Origin: Calliopum simillimum
Lineage: Eukaryota > Arthropoda > Insecta > Diptera > Lauxaniidae
Assembly (NCBI GenBank): GCA_951812925.1
Contig: OX638372.1
Location: 71,503,407-71,567,406 of the forward strand
Direction: 5' to 3'
DNA: 64,000 nt
This document shows positions 1 through 11,485 of this stretch, in pieces; within the stretch, counting starts at the first letter, position 1, and each line of letters begins with the position of its first letter. The translations under genes were made by a program, and so were the position numbers. Under the pieces are notes generated by a model. The model searched no databases. It was not told where the DNA came from and worked only from the letters and a program-made list of their open reading frames with translations.

Positions 1-59
1 GGGTCCAAAACGTTCACATTTTATCTTCCAGTTTTATAGATAAGCATGTAATTTATTTA

Positions 60-175
60 AACTTTAAAAATAAAAGTTTTTTAAAGTTTTAAAAAACTTT
101 TGTAAAAAAGTTTTTATAAACTTTTATGCAAAAAAAGTTTTAAAAAACTTTCACTTACAAAAGTTTTTGAATAGA
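60..175. repeat. AT-rich palindromic repeat (AAAGTTTTTTAAAACTTT type)
   Basis: Several overlapping self-complementary runs of AAAGTTTT/AAAACTTT fill this stretch. It is a low-complexity repeat that could extrude small hairpins; no gene is visible. It lies in the intron just upstream of the first host-gene exon. Confidence 0.6.
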
Positions 176-337
176 AGTATAAAGTTTCATGGTCTGTTAA
201 ACACAATTGCTTTAATATTCATCCATTTTTGTCTTCCACTATAAGTAAAGGCTTTCGATTTATTCTGATCTATAACTTATTGCCAATTAAATTGTTGTGG
301 TTTGAACTGACAATAGTTTTTTTTTTTCTTTTTCTAG

Positions 338-503
338 ATCCCGACATAAGAATCACAAATAATCCAATAGTACAATATTCTAATCCAGACTATAACCTGA
401 ATAACGTAACATCTTTTGATACTTATATAAATGAAAATGGCATAAGTAATCAACGTACTCATGAACACCGAACTGCATGCAATGAAAATACAAACATAAA
501 ACC
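338..503 (+). CDS. Host gene, internal exon A (unidentified large gene)
   Basis: A polypyrimidine tract ending TTTTTCTAG precedes position 338, and a strong donor GTGAGT follows 503. The 166 nt exon opens at the second base of a codon (x|AT CCC GAC ...) and closes after two bases (CC|), encoding about 55 residues. The product is polar and Asn-rich (NNPIVQYSNPDYNLNN) with no hydrophobic segment and no domain I recognise. The two leftover bases join the first base of exon B to give CCT (Pro), which is the main evidence that the two are consecutive. In-frame sequence upstream of 338 is intronic. Gene identity is unknown; it looks like a disordered stretch of a long cytoplasmic or scaffold-like protein (inference). 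Confidence 0.75.
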
Positions 504-662
504 GTGAGTATAATAATATATTGATGTTTTATTTTTTAATAAATCATTTTGAGACTGTATCAAAAAGAAACCTCACACTTCCAATGGAGGCTGTTAAATC
601 CGAGACACTGGGCCGTGATAAAAGTTTTTCTAGATTTTGAAGCTCAAATTGTCTTTTTCGGC

Positions 663-1700
663 TTTTCATTAGATGATGCTTTTATTGCATCAACATACAT
701 TAACATGTAAATATCCATACACTGCACCAAACGAATTTCATTGTTATAGTGCAGGCAAATTAGGTAATTATTTCTAATTTTGTTGAACATGCACCAATTT
801 TGATTCGACATGGCCTCATTTTGTTCTTTAATTGAATTGAGAACAAAACCAACACATTAGTTTTTTGCGGTTTTCCCTCAAAACTTTTTGAATCTCCTGT
901 GAACATCCATCCGATAAATTCAATAAAACTGTTTGAAAATGCTTGAAAATGGAAAATGCTGCTATTCAGGGGGTTGTCGAGGTTGCTGAATCCAAATATA
1001 ATGTTGGAAAAAGGAAAAATTCAAAAAGCAAAAAAAAAAAGGAAAAAAATCGTTATAGTGGAGTGCCTGGGGGTTTTAGCCTAGAAGTTTTGTTACAGTG
1101 AATGAATTTATACGGTCGAGGTGGGATTTTGTTTTTTATACTCTCAAAAGTAAAGTTTACCAACAATTTTTTTGTGCTTTTGATTTGTTTATTATTTAAG
1201 CAGTAACTATAAAAAGTTAATACGACCCAAAATTAAAAATTTTTGTAACATTTTGCAAACCGTATAAATTCATGCACTGTAACAAAACTTCTAGGCTAAA
1301 ACCTCCAGGCACTTCACTATAACGATTTCGTTCCTTAAGATGGGGATATGCGCAGTTTTCCGGGCGCCATTTTGAATTTATTCATTTTCCAACATCATAT
1401 TTGGATTCGGTAACCTCGAAAACCCCCTGAAAGCATAATTTTCCATTTTTAAGTATTTTAAAACAGTTTTATTGAATTTATCGGATTTTGGAAGTTCACG
1501 GGGAATTAAAAAAGTTTTGGAGGAAAACTGCAAAAAACGAATGTGTTGGTTTTGTTTTAAATTCAGTTACGAACAAAATAAGCCATGTCGTATCAAAATC
1601 GGTACATGTTCAACAATATTAGGAATAAATACCAGTTTGTACCTAATTTGCCCGCACTATTATTGTTTTTGAAAAAATTTAGTAAGCGATGCTTTAAATT
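663..1700. repeat. Long fold-back palindrome FB-1 (axis near 1175)
   Basis: The segment 735-1165 returns as an imperfect reverse complement in 1180-1665. Paired landmarks are GTGCCTGGGGGTTTTAGCC with GGCTAAAACCTCCAGGCAC, and AAACTGTTTGAAAATGCTTG with its partner near 1450. Arm identity looks moderate to high by eye. No transposase is encoded. Outer ends and target duplication are not clear. The arm word CACCAATTTTGATTCGACAT recurs near 22715, so this is related to the fold-back at 22765-23695. A minor open frame at 1472-1672 is only arm sequence. Confidence 0.75.
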
Positions 1701-1880
1701 TTTTGCGCCAATACATGTAAACATGTTGTTTATAAATTACTTTAACGGCTTAACTTGACTTTTCGTTAATAAGATATATTGTATATTGCCATTGTCTAAG
1801 CGAAGATAATATTTGTCATTTTGTATCTAATACGATTCGTTAGCGTCAAGTTGTCGTCAAGTTTATTTGCTTTAATAACT

Positions 1881-2441
1881 ACGTTGCATCGTAGCAAATG
1901 CAAAATTATTTCAAATTACAAAAACAAATTCTATTGAATTTTCAAAAGCAAGAGTCTTGTAAGCAAGACCAAATTTGCAAGACAAAAACCTATTGCACGA
2001 TTGATTTCCAATAGTCTATTGTGACTGATTTTATTTTTTTTCATTTGTGATTGGCACAATTACTTAATGACTTTTATATTTTTGACAACCGTTTTTGTCA
2101 CAAATTAATAATAAAATGTAAACAAATACAATTAAATTTAAATTATTTCGTTTTGGTTTAATTTTCATAGATTTCTGATTGTACAAAATAGATATGTATA
2201 TGCATGTAATTAATGAAATTGTGGTTTTCTTCTAAATAACGCACAATCATTCAGTAAAATTTCTTTTAAATCAAAATAAAACATCAATTAAATTTTAAAT
2301 TCAAAAAGTATTTGACAGCAAAACAAAAAAACAGCTGTTCTGAAACGTTTGCAATAGCAATTTGCAACAGTGAATGCTCACAGTTATTTACTCTTGCAAA
2401 TTTGCATTTGCTACGATGCAACAAGATCGTGAATACGGCTA
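1881..2441. mobile_element. Non-autonomous TIR element relic (TAGCCGTATTCACGATC family)
   Basis: Near 1881-1900 GTTGCATCGTAGCAAATGC is the reverse complement of GCATTTGCTACGATGCAAC near 2404, placing an inverted pair about 560 bp apart. The right end continues to the terminus-like TAGCCGTATTCACGATCTTG (read on the minus strand). The left outer end is eroded. The same terminus recurs at both ends of the element at 42955-43790. The interior is AT-rich and non-coding. Confidence 0.5.
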
Positions 2442-2529
2442 TTGTTTTTATTAACCTGTTGGTAACCGTGAAAAAAAAATCGTATTCTTAAACTAGGAAA
2501 AATTCACTTTAATGTGGTGCAAAACTGTC

Positions 2530-3913
2530 CACGGTGTGCCTTAACCCGTTCTAAATCGGACGTCGTAGCACATCAAATTTTTTTCCAGATTCTGTTTACT
2601 TATCGTTCAAATGATGTATAAAAAAATTTTCACTCGTGACTCCTCTACTAAATTTTGAGATAATCGCTTTTCCAATTGGGGCATTTTCCCATACAAAAAG
2701 AAAAAATAAATTTTTTTAACTACATTAAACAAAAATTAAAATAATCACAATCGATGTGTTTTGCGATGTTTAACGCGAATCCAACCTCAGAATTGCTCTA
2801 TCGTGTATAGTTTATGAGATATTGTAACCTAAAGACCAAAAAAAGTCGTTTTTTGCCATTTTTTGAAGCTATATAACTATGTAACATATCATTTATTCGT
2901 CAAATGTGGCTTAAATACTTGAAAGCCCTAACCTTTTTCTTCAAAACCTAATTTAAATTATATTAATATCTTCATGCTTCTAAGAGATAACGTAGACCGA
3001 AATATTGTCAAAACGGGTTTTTTGCACTTTTGTGTCTTTTTAGGTTAGGATATCTTTGAGGAAAAAAAAGATATCGACATAATTTAAATTAGGTTTTAAA
3101 GGCAAAGGTTAGGACTTTCAAGTTGCTTACCAAATTTAACGAAATTAAAATTTCTTTCACATTTTAAACATGTTCAACGAACCGACCATTTCAAAATTCA
3201 GCCGTGCGCCATACACGTAACAACACTCGGGGTGTCAAACGGCTGAATTTAGAAGTAGTCGGTTCATTGAACATGTTTAAAATGTGAAAGAAATTTTAAT
3301 TTCGCTAAATTTGATAAACAACTTGAAAGTCCTAACCTTTGCCTTTAAAACCTAATTTAAATTATGTCGATATCTTTTTTTTCCTCAAAGATATCCTAAC
3401 CTAAAAAGACACAAAAGTGCAAAAAACCCGTTTTGACAATATTTCGGTCTACGATATCTCTTAGAAGCATGAAGATATTAATATAATTTAAATTAGGTTT
3501 TGAAGAAAAAGGTTAGGGCTTTCAAGTATTTAAGCCACATTTGACGAATAAATGATATGTTACATAGTTATATGGCTTCAAAAAATGGCAAAAAACGACT
3601 TTTTTGGTCTTTAGGTTACAATATCTCATAAACTATACACGATAGAGCAATTCTGAGGTTGGATTCGCGTTAAGCATCGCAAAACACATCGATTGTGTTT
3701 ATTTTTATTTTTGTTTAATGTAGTTAAAAAAATTTATTTTTTCTTTTTGTATGGGAATATGCCCCAATTGGAAAAGCGATTATCTCAAAATTTAGTCGAG
3801 GAGTCACGAGTGAAAATTTTTTTATACATCATTTGAACGATAAGTAAACAGAATCTGGAAAAAAATTTGATGTGCTACGACGTCCAATTTAGAACAAGTT
3901 AAGGCACACCGTG
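2530..3913. mobile_element. Fold-back element FB-2, TIR CACGGTGTGCCTTAAC, 4 bp target TGTC
   Basis: The 1384 bp segment begins CACGGTGTGCC and ends GGCACACCGTG. It is a nearly perfect palindrome over arms of about 660 bp, for example the CTTTCACATTTTAAACATG region at 3157 with its mirror near 3280. The axis near 3220 has a short loop that includes CACACTCGGGG-like sequence. TGTC stands immediately outside both ends (2526-2529 and 3914-3917), the expected trace of a 4 bp target duplication. There is no open frame of note, so it is non-autonomous. Superfamily is not assigned. One arm alone is found again at about 11490-11775. Confidence 0.8.
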
Positions 3914-3917
3914 TGTC

Positions 3918-4216
3918 AAAATGTTTTCGAAATGGTTTTTTGTTCATTATTGTTTTTATGGTGTAAAGTGCGGTAAAATTGTTCACATATTTGAAAACAG
4001 GAAAGGTTAAGCTTTCGTTTGGTTTATACTTTTTGGTTATATGATTAGAACGGATGCTGTATACAGCAGTTTTTTACTGAAAAAATAAAACATGCTGACT
4101 GTTGGGTTTGTTTTTAAAAATTCAAGCGTCAAATAATTTGACAATACCATACACTACTACAAGCTTGTCTAATTTTTTAAATTATTTTTATTATTAGCTG
4201 TGTTTAAGACGGCAGC
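3918..4216. other. Non-coding intronic stretch
   Basis: No gene is seen. The words GGTTTTTTGTTCATTATT and TTTTTATGGTGTAAAGTG resemble the outer arms of the 50765-53190 composite. This may be a fragment of that family into which FB-2 inserted. Confidence 0.4.
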
Positions 4217-4652
4217 GTGTTAACACGAAGTTATCACTGTTCCTCTGAAACGACTTTTCGTTTCCGCACCACTTCGCTCCGCTTGCTTGGAGAATCGGTA
4301 AAAATGTGGTTCCTCTATGTTAAAATCCTATTAAACACAGATAAAACTTATTATATTTTATCCCCCTTCGGGATAGGGGCTTCAAATATTCCTAAGGTAT
4401 GGCATGCGCGTCGTAAGAGGCGACCAAAATTCAAACGAGGACGACGCGGAACGAACACGGATGACGATTTAGTTTACCCGATGACCGTTATGTGTCGCGA
4501 TACATTGAGAGTCCTCTGCAGTGCTACCCGTTTTTTCCGCGGGTGACACCAATACGGTGCTGTGAGCATGCTCTGCCGATATGACGTCGCGGCACATAAC
4601 AGGAAACATCCATTTCAGTCCCTGGTCAGGAAGTGTGCATTGTATGCGGGAG
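4217..4652 (+). mobile_element. GC-rich retroelement remnant, left half
   Basis: This is a sharp GC island in AT-rich DNA. It contains the phrase GGCATGCGCGTCGTAAGAGG, which resembles untranslated leaders of some insect non-LTR retrotransposons as I recall them. It breaks off exactly at the TA target of the DD37E element (4653-4654) and resumes after 7175. The open frame at 4217-4546 has no recognisable domain, so I treat it as chance. Assignment to a LINE leader is an inference. Confidence 0.4.
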
Positions 4653-4846
4653 TAAAGAGTGTGTCGAAAAAAACTTATACACATTTTTTCAGCCATAACT
4701 TATCCTGTATTCAACGAATAATTTTTTTTTTTTTGAATCACGTTAGCTTTTAAAAATAAATAAGATATTATATTTATTCAAATTATTCATTTCCAATTGT
4801 TATTTCTTTCAAAATGGACAGCAAAATAAAAGTACATGAAAAAATA

Positions 4847-6075
4847 TTGGGTGTACAACTTAAAAACCTGAATTTTTTAGCGAAATTTGATGCTTTATTG
4901 TGGAAAAATGTTACAATATATTTTATTCAAAGTATTGTCCATTGGAAGCTACAACATTTCTCCATCTTTCAGGCAATTTATGAATTCCATCCCAAAAAAA
5001 TTGCGCCGGCTTGGCGGCCAAAAATGATTCGAGCCAATTTTCGATATCTTGAACTTAAGTTCCTGATAGGGCATTCTGCATCGATCGAAACAAATGGTAG
5101 TCAGATGGTGCAAAGTCTGGGCTATAAAGTGGGTGAGGCAAAATTTCCCATCCGTTGTTTTCCAGATAATTTTTGACTGGGGCAGCAATATGTGGCCGAG
5201 CGTTATCGTGGTGGAAAATGATTGACTCGTGTCTGGTCGCATACGTTGGCCGCTCTGCCTGGTTTGGCCACCTGGCGACAGCTCATAATGGATCACACCT
5301 AGCTGGTCCCACCAAATACAGAGCATTACCTTCGAAGCGTGAATATTTGGCTTCGGCTGTGATGGGCCGGCCTCACCTTTCTTGACATACGCTGTTTTGC
5401 GCTTGGGATTATCGTAATGGATCCACCCACTTCTCATCGCCAGTGACAAAACGATGCAAAAAACCCTTCCTTTTGTGGCGTTCAAGCAGCATTGTGGACA
5501 TCTAAAATCGGCGTTCGACGTCCCTTGGCTTCAACTCGTATGGTACCCAATTTCCCATCTTTTGAAAAATTCCCAAGGCTTTCAAACATCTGGAAATTGT
5601 TGCTCGATCAACTTCCAATGGTTCTGCAAGTTCTTCTTGCGTTTGACATGAATCTTGATCGAGTAATGCCTCCAATTCTTCATCCTCAAACTTTTTCGGC
5701 TGACCAGGACGTTCTTTGCCTTCGACATCAAAATCACCACTTTTAAACCGTCGAAACCACTCACGACAGCTTGATTCAGCTGGAGCATAGCCCCCATAAA
5801 CTTCTACAAGCAAACTATGACTTTCCGCAGCAGTTTTCTTAGCAAAAAAATGACCCAACAGAACCTCCCGCAAATGCTGTCTTTTTCTCCAATTTTCGAA
5901 GTTATTCATCGTGAAATATAATAATGATGCACACAAGATAAAATTGTTTGTTGACTGATTTTGACAGCTGTCAAATGTACTTTCAAAATGACATATATAT
6001 AAATTTCGAGCTTTCACGATATTTGTTAATACGGACATCCACCGTCAAATTCCGGTTTTTAAGTTGTACACCCAA
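4847..6075 (-). mobile_element. mariner element (irritans-like) inserted in the DD37E element
   Basis: The inverted termini are TTGGGTGTACAACTTAAAAA starting at 4847 and its complement ending at 6075, with TA on both sides (4845-4846 and 6076-6077). Length is 1229 bp, close to the standard 1.3 kb mariner. It lies within the N-terminal coding region of the surrounding transposase, so it is the younger of the two. Confidence 0.92.
4949..5909 (-). pseudogene. mariner transposase pseudogene
   Basis: The start is MNNFENWRKRQHLREVLL at 5909. The N-terminal paired-like helix-turn-helix region contains KKTAAESHSLLVEVYGGYAP and CREWFRRFKSGDFDVEGKER, typical of mariners. The catalytic domain follows: IHYDNPKRKTAYVKKGEAG and GSKVMLCIWWDQ-like text. 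A 4-base excess near 5425-5433 breaks the first-Asp motif (GDEKW then IHYDNP in another frame). A second shift occurs before the second-Asp motif, where HHDNARPH-like text appears only in another frame. At least two frameshifts, so no functional enzyme is made. Confidence 0.9.
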
Positions 6076-7173
6076 TAATTAAAACTTTAAAAAAATCCAT
6101 TGTGGACTTTCAAAAAAATAGCAACAGAGATCAAGGTTCATCGTCACACTGTGTCAAAAGCCATTAAACAGTATAAAGAAGTCTTAAACATTGCACGAAA
6201 ACCTGGATCAGGAAGAAAAAAAGGTCCAACAAATATTGGTAAGGCAAAAGATGTCGAACAACTCTTTCGAAGAGCTCCGAACACTTCTGTCAGAAAAGCA
6301 GCTCGTGTAGTTAAATGCTCTGATTCTTTTGTGTGCAGAACCAAAGCTAATGCTGAGCTGAAGTTGTATATAGTTCAGAAAGTTCCAGATTGCAATGCGG
6401 TAAAGAATTTAGAATCAAAAAAACGAGCTAAAAAATTGAGGTCTAATTTTATAAAAAAATGTACGTGCTGAGTGATGGATGATGAAACCTTTTTTCTGGC
6501 AGACTTTTCACAACTACCGGGTCAAGATTTTTATGTGGCTGATGGACGAGGTAATATTCAGGAACAATACCGGACAAAAAAGCAAACAAATTCTTTAATA
6601 AGTATCTTATGTGGCAAGCCATTTGCAGTTGTGAAGCCAAGCATTTGTGATTACTAAGGAGTGTCTTCAAAAACGGCTTTTTCCTTTCCTAAAACAGCAC
6701 AGAGTGCCTTCATATTTCTGGCCCGATTTAGCATCATGCCACTATGGAAAAAAGGCCCTTGAGTGGTATGCAAATAATAATGTGAATTTTCTACCATGCG
6801 ACACAAACCCAACCAACTGTCCAGAACACCGGCCTGTGGAGAGATATTGCGCGCTCGTGAAAAAGGAATTGAAGAACACAGGAAAGCTATACCAGGACAT
6901 GTCTGACTTCAAGCGTAAATGGATCGGTTCCTCCAAAAAGGTAACGAAAATAACTATAAACTCGTTAATGACAGGATTCCCGGAAAAGGTGGATAGATTT
7001 ATAAATGCCGATTAATATTCCAGTATTTTAATGTTTAATGAATTTCTATAATATGTTAATAAATTCACATATTTTTAATAATTTTTAAATTGAACTGTTT
7101 AAGTTTTATTTAACTTTAAGAAGTCCCAATGCTGACTAAAAGAGCGTGTATACGTTTTTTTCGACACACTCTT

Positions 7174-7640
7174 TGGAAGCCTGCATTGCTCTGGGTGAGC
7201 GCTAGTTCGTCCGTGTTTTCCGGGACAAGCAAATCGTAGGTCAGGCCTCAGAGAACTGGGATAGGGGTGTTTTTTCCCCGAGGGTATACCCGTTCCTGAC
7301 TATTGTGGCCCTCCCCCCTTCACACGACGCGCTGAAAACATTTTCAAGCGTATATCACACATTCAGGAAAATATAACGACGAAGACGAAGACAGACGACG
7401 AAAGAAAGAACGAAGACCCCATCTCAAGAAAGCCTGTGATTGGTAGATCACCGCAGAAGGAACTCTAGGCTACCGCCACTGCAGATGTAGCACAACGAGA
7501 AGAAGGTCTACACTTAGAATTGGAACCTACGCCTCAAACACCAACTAGGTCGGAGACACCAAAGACGCCGGCATCAACTTCCCAAATGCGAACCCACGGT
7601 TGCTCCCCTCGGTAGGAGCTTATCTATAAAATGAGGAATT
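7174..7640 (+). mobile_element. GC-rich retroelement remnant, right half with gag-like frame
   Basis: This continues the segment interrupted at 4653. From about 7432 one frame reads PVIGRSPQKEL, then a stop, then a Thr/Pro-rich stretch (LELEPTPQTPTRSETPKTP), ending at a stop near 7613. Such Thr-Pro-rich leaders occur in ORF1 of some R1-type LINEs, which is my tentative assignment. No reverse transcriptase is present, so it is truncated. Confidence 0.4.
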
Positions 7641-9020
7641 TGGAAGAGGAAACGCTTGCAAAAATGCAGACCAACTATGGGAAATTTGAACATGTTTTCT
7701 GGCCAAAAGTACAAAAATAAAGATATTGAGCTGAAATCTCGTGGAAATTTTTCTAAGAGTGTAGAGAACATCATATTATAAAATTGGTCAAATTGGACAA
7801 CTGTCATGCCCCTTTTTCAACCTCTTTTCAAAGAAATTATTATAAAACATTTTTTATTAAAATTTGGTATGGTATATTCATATTTTCTAACTATAAACAT
7901 ACACACAAATTTAAATATATTAACAATAACAGAAAAATTACAGAGATCTAACAGCATGCTATATTAAAAACTAATTTTTTCAAACATTACATAAACTATG
8001 CTTATTTAAAAACATAAGAAAACATAAATTTATGAGTAAAATACATATAAAAAGCTCGAAATTTTCCAATATATTCTCGAACTTTGCGCATATTAACGTA
8101 TCATTCTTCATCTTCATTTTCTATTAGTTTGCATAAACTATTTTCCTTATTATTTTCAACGCAACTTAATAAATTTATGACTTCTAGTACAAGTAGCGCT
8201 CGCTTTCGTTCTTTTACCCGTTTACTTAAAGAAATGCTGGAAATGACGGGATCTGAGGTATTCTAAGTTCTATGAAAAACGTCGGAAAGATTTATTGTTT
8301 TGTCACATTCGCGAGCGTGATGCAGTCTATCTAATTCAAAAATTTTATTCCGACACTCATCTGCGTCTTTTCCAAAGTATCCTACCGGAAGTACCATATT
8401 TTGAATAATTTCCTTAAATTGAATAAGGACTTTTTGTCATCGATTATCAGGGATACTTTTTTTTATGATATCAACAGTCTCAAAACAAAGTTTTCAAAGT
8501 ATTGCAAATATAGTAGATATTGACATGACATACGAGTGATTTTTCCCCATTTTTCTTTCAAATGTTTGCAAAAGGCTTTAGACTTTTCACCTAAATATTC
8601 CGCAAACGAGTTCGATCTATCACCTTTATTCAGGAGATTTATCAAATGATTTAAAACTGCTGACTCTTTGTCTTCTTTGGCTCTCCAGATATCGAATAAG
8701 TCTGCATTTCGTATTGAGAAGTTGTCTGAGAAAAATGTCGATTATTAAAAAATCGCACAAAAAGCGCAAAAAAATTTTTTAACAGAAGAGCTCAAAATTG
8801 GTTGCTCTACATATTTATATAAGTTAGAAAGAGGCCTAGGCTGAGCTGTGTTTTGCCGGGTTCACCAAAACTTAAATTTAAAAAAAAATTTACGATTTAA
8901 AGCTCACTGAAGAAAACGTAATGTTCTTGAAAACCACTATACGAAAAGACAAATTTTTTTATATACAGAGTAACAACTTTCTATTCGTTCCCGTTTCCAT
9001 TTTAAATATTTTTAAAAAAA
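7641..9020. other. Intronic stretch with an unrecognised minus-strand coding-like relic
   Basis: No known gene. On the minus strand, 8463-8645 is open (MINLLNKGDRSNSFAEYLGE...), and neighbouring minus-strand segments down to about 8095 look protein-like (ending SLCKLIENEDEE) but are broken by stops. It may be the remains of a captured host gene or transposon protein; I do not recognise the family. The rest is AT-rich and unstructured. Confidence 0.3.
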
Positions 9021-10170
9021 ATGCACTCATCTGTTTAATGAAAAAATTATATACCATTCGAAAGTTTAGAGCCTCTACAATATGTTAAAGTAGGGTTGCC
9101 TATTTTTTTCCTGGTAAGGCATAGGGTTGCCAGGCTTTAAAAGGTCGGCCAAAACCACAAATTTGCACTCATCTGCTTAATGAAAAAATTATATACCATT
9201 CGATAGCTTAGAGCCTCTACAATATGTTAAAGTAGGGTTGCCTATTTTTTTCCTGGCAAGGCATAGGGTTGCCAGGCTTTAAAAGGTAGGCCAATGCCAC
9301 AAATTTGCACTATGTGTTTTAAAAAAAATGTGTTTGATGAAAAAATTATGTACCAATCGAAAGTTTAAAGCCTCTACAATTTGTTAACGTAGGGTTGCCC
9401 ATTTTTTTCCTGGCAAGGCATAGGGTTGCCAGGCTTTACAAGGTCAGTCAATACCACAAATTTGCACTCATCTGTTTAATAAATAAATTTTGTGTTAAAA
9501 TAAAGATAATTTCATTGCGAACACGGTGATACAGGGTTGCTTGTGAAAAACCTGTTTTATGCCAGGGTTGCAAAGCTTTAAGAAATGAAATATTGGTACA
9601 AATGAAAATGTGCGACAGAGAGATCCGAGCGAACTATTTGGTTAGGATGTGTACTAGAGCGCCCACAAGATATATGAAATGTGCAAAGTTGAGAATTTGT
9701 TTGCTCCCCGTCCATTTCCTGAAATTAGAGGTCAAAAAAATAAGATTTCACAAAAAAATTTGGAATCGGTAGTGGAAAAAACCCAGCCGGTTTTCGATCA
9801 AAGGTCGAAAAATTGACTAAAAAAAGGCAAGTCGCTTTGACTCCCCGTTACTTCAAAACGCATACTTATTGACTGACCTTTTAAAGCCTGGCAACCCTAT
9901 GCCTTGCCGGGAAAAAAATAGGCAACTCTACGTAAACACATTGTAGAGGCTTTAAACTTTCGATTGGTACATAATTTTTTCATTAAACACATTTTTTTTT
10001 AAAACACATAGTGCAAATTTGTGGTATTGGCCTACCTTTTAAAGCCTGGCAACCCTTTGCATTGCCAGGAAAAAATAGGCAACCCTACTTTAACATATTG
10101 TAGAGGCTCTAAGCTTTCAAATGGTATATAATTTTTTCATTAAACAGATGAGTACATTTTTTGAAAAAAA
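9021..10170. repeat. Fold-back FB-3 with tandem ~142 bp units in its arms
   Basis: The left side has three successive units beginning GCACTCATCTGTTTAATG (9023, 9166, 9307), plus the start of a fourth near 9464. Each contains CCTCTACAATATGTTAAAG and AGGGTTGCCTATTTTTTTCC. Two units in reverse orientation occupy about 9870-10170. The intervening 9500-9870 is a loop without coding capacity. The arms therefore carry unequal numbers of repeats. AGGGTTGCC is shared with the hAT fold-back at 28515. Confidence 0.8.
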
Positions 10171-11485
10171 TGCACTTTTCAATATGGAATGAACCATAGC
10201 CTTGCCAGGATTTTTTTAGTCATGTTTCGAAAAAGGTTTCATCCATTAAACAGATGGGTGCAAATCTCTCCTTATTCGTATCTTAGACTATAAAGCGGAA
10301 AAATGCCATTTTGGACATCAAAGACGGAGCGTCGCACAATGGGAGATTGTGGCCATAAATAGGTAAAATTTGAAAGTGCTATGGATTTTAAGTATTTTTA
10401 CGCCAATCGTCAGATAATACTTAGTGACGGAAAAAAAACTATAAAATCTTAAAATTTTGTTTTGCTTTAGTTACACAGTGGGCTCAAAGTAGGACTTTAA
10501 ATAGCAAAAATGCTTTATGGAAGTTTTTATATTAGAAAATTCTGGATTAACGCTCTAGTTAATTTGTTTTTAGCTGGATGCACTTATGTAGCATATCGTC
10601 AGAAAGTATATTGTTTCTACTTTGTTAAAAATATCCTATTTTTTTTCTGCAGATTTTATGTGAATTATAGTGATTTTTCAAATATTAAAAAAAAAAATAG
10701 TAAAAATGGAAAAATTGCAAACTTCGACATTAAAAAAAAAAAATACATTTTCTGATTTTCATTATTTTTCAATATACATATATACATATTAGCCTAGAGT
10801 GGTCCAAAATCCGAAAATGTTAAAAAGTCAAGGTGCGCGCGACTTTTCTGAATCCTTGAATCCTGCTGATTACAAAAAGCGCTTTGGAACCAAAAAAAAA
10901 TTGCGTTAGATATTCCGCAACGAGCTTGAAGGTACTTTTTAAGGAATTTTTGAGTTTTTGAGTACTTCTTTTAATTTAAACGCAATATCTTTTTAACCAG
11001 ATTAGGTTTTTGCAAAAATAAAATCGCATTTTTTTTTTTAAATATTTTGAGCCATATTCTGCATCAATAATAGTTAATCTACTCTCTCCCAATTTTTTGA
11101 GGTGTTTGCACTTTCAAGAACCGATTTTTTTCTTATTTTGCTCTAGCGAATTTTTTTTGAAATTTTTATATTTTTATGCATTAATTTATCTTTAAAATAA
11201 TTTCAACAACTAAGCAATTAGTAATACTTTTACTCACTAAAAACAATTAAGTATAATTTAATTGGACTTAAAAAAAAAAATTATTTTTATGTTTTCAAGG
11301 CATTAAAATAAGATATCTTAATGGGATGACGTAGGAAACCATTTTTTTCTTATAAAATCATTAGTTCCTAATCTTCTGAGTAAAACAACATTCTTCTCAA
11401 CATAGAAACCTTGCCAATTCATGTTATTTTTGGCAAAATAGGTTAACAGATAGTTTTCATAGATCATCTAAGGAAACCAAAAAAA
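10171..11485. other. Non-coding AT-rich intron, nothing recognised
   Basis: There are long A and T homopolymers. The open frame at 10510-10755 is compositionally biased (Lys/Phe/Tyr) and has no recognisable domain. I see no RNA gene, terminal repeats or splice-flanked exon. Confidence 0.4.

Larger units (their letters stand above)
4814..7015 (+). pseudogene. DD37E transposase pseudogene
   Basis: The frame starts at ATG 4814 (MDSKIKVHEK), is cut by the mariner at 4847-6075, then continues. An N-terminal helix-turn-helix region (ATEIKVHRHTVSKAIKQY) is at 6112-6170 and a basic GRKKG stretch follows. The first catalytic Asp is in MDDETFF (about 6475), the second in PDLASCHYG (about 6722), and the Glu in RPVERY. 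By hand count 37 residues separate the second Asp and the Glu, matching the DD37E group. Breaks: a TGA at 6469-6471, a TAA at 6655 with a frame change, plus the insertion. The C-terminal block 6647-7015 is open to its TAA. All three catalytic residues survive but the gene cannot be expressed as one protein. Confidence 0.85.
4655..7173 (+). mobile_element. Tc1/mariner-superfamily element, DD37E type, split by a mariner
   Basis: The terminal inverted repeats are AAGAGTGTGTCG at 4655 and its complement CGACACACTCTT ending at 7173, extending inward with GAAAAAAACnTATACAC. TA precedes the left end; the right side reads TG, a decayed TA. Removing the 1.23 kb mariner insertion leaves about 1.29 kb, the usual size for this superfamily. 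The coding remnant is described separately. The element sits within the GC-rich remnant whose halves flank it. Confidence 0.82.

Noticed and set aside
229..337. First-exon reading of the host gene starting upstream of 338
   Set aside because: The upstream part is hydrophobic intron translation interrupted by a strong polypyrimidine tract and CTAG acceptor; exon A is internal.
4217..4546. 109-codon frame rich in Arg/Lys (RRKRRPKFKRGRRG)
   Set aside because: Lies in a GC-rich untranslated-type remnant; basic composition comes from repeated CG-rich words and no start context or homology is evident.
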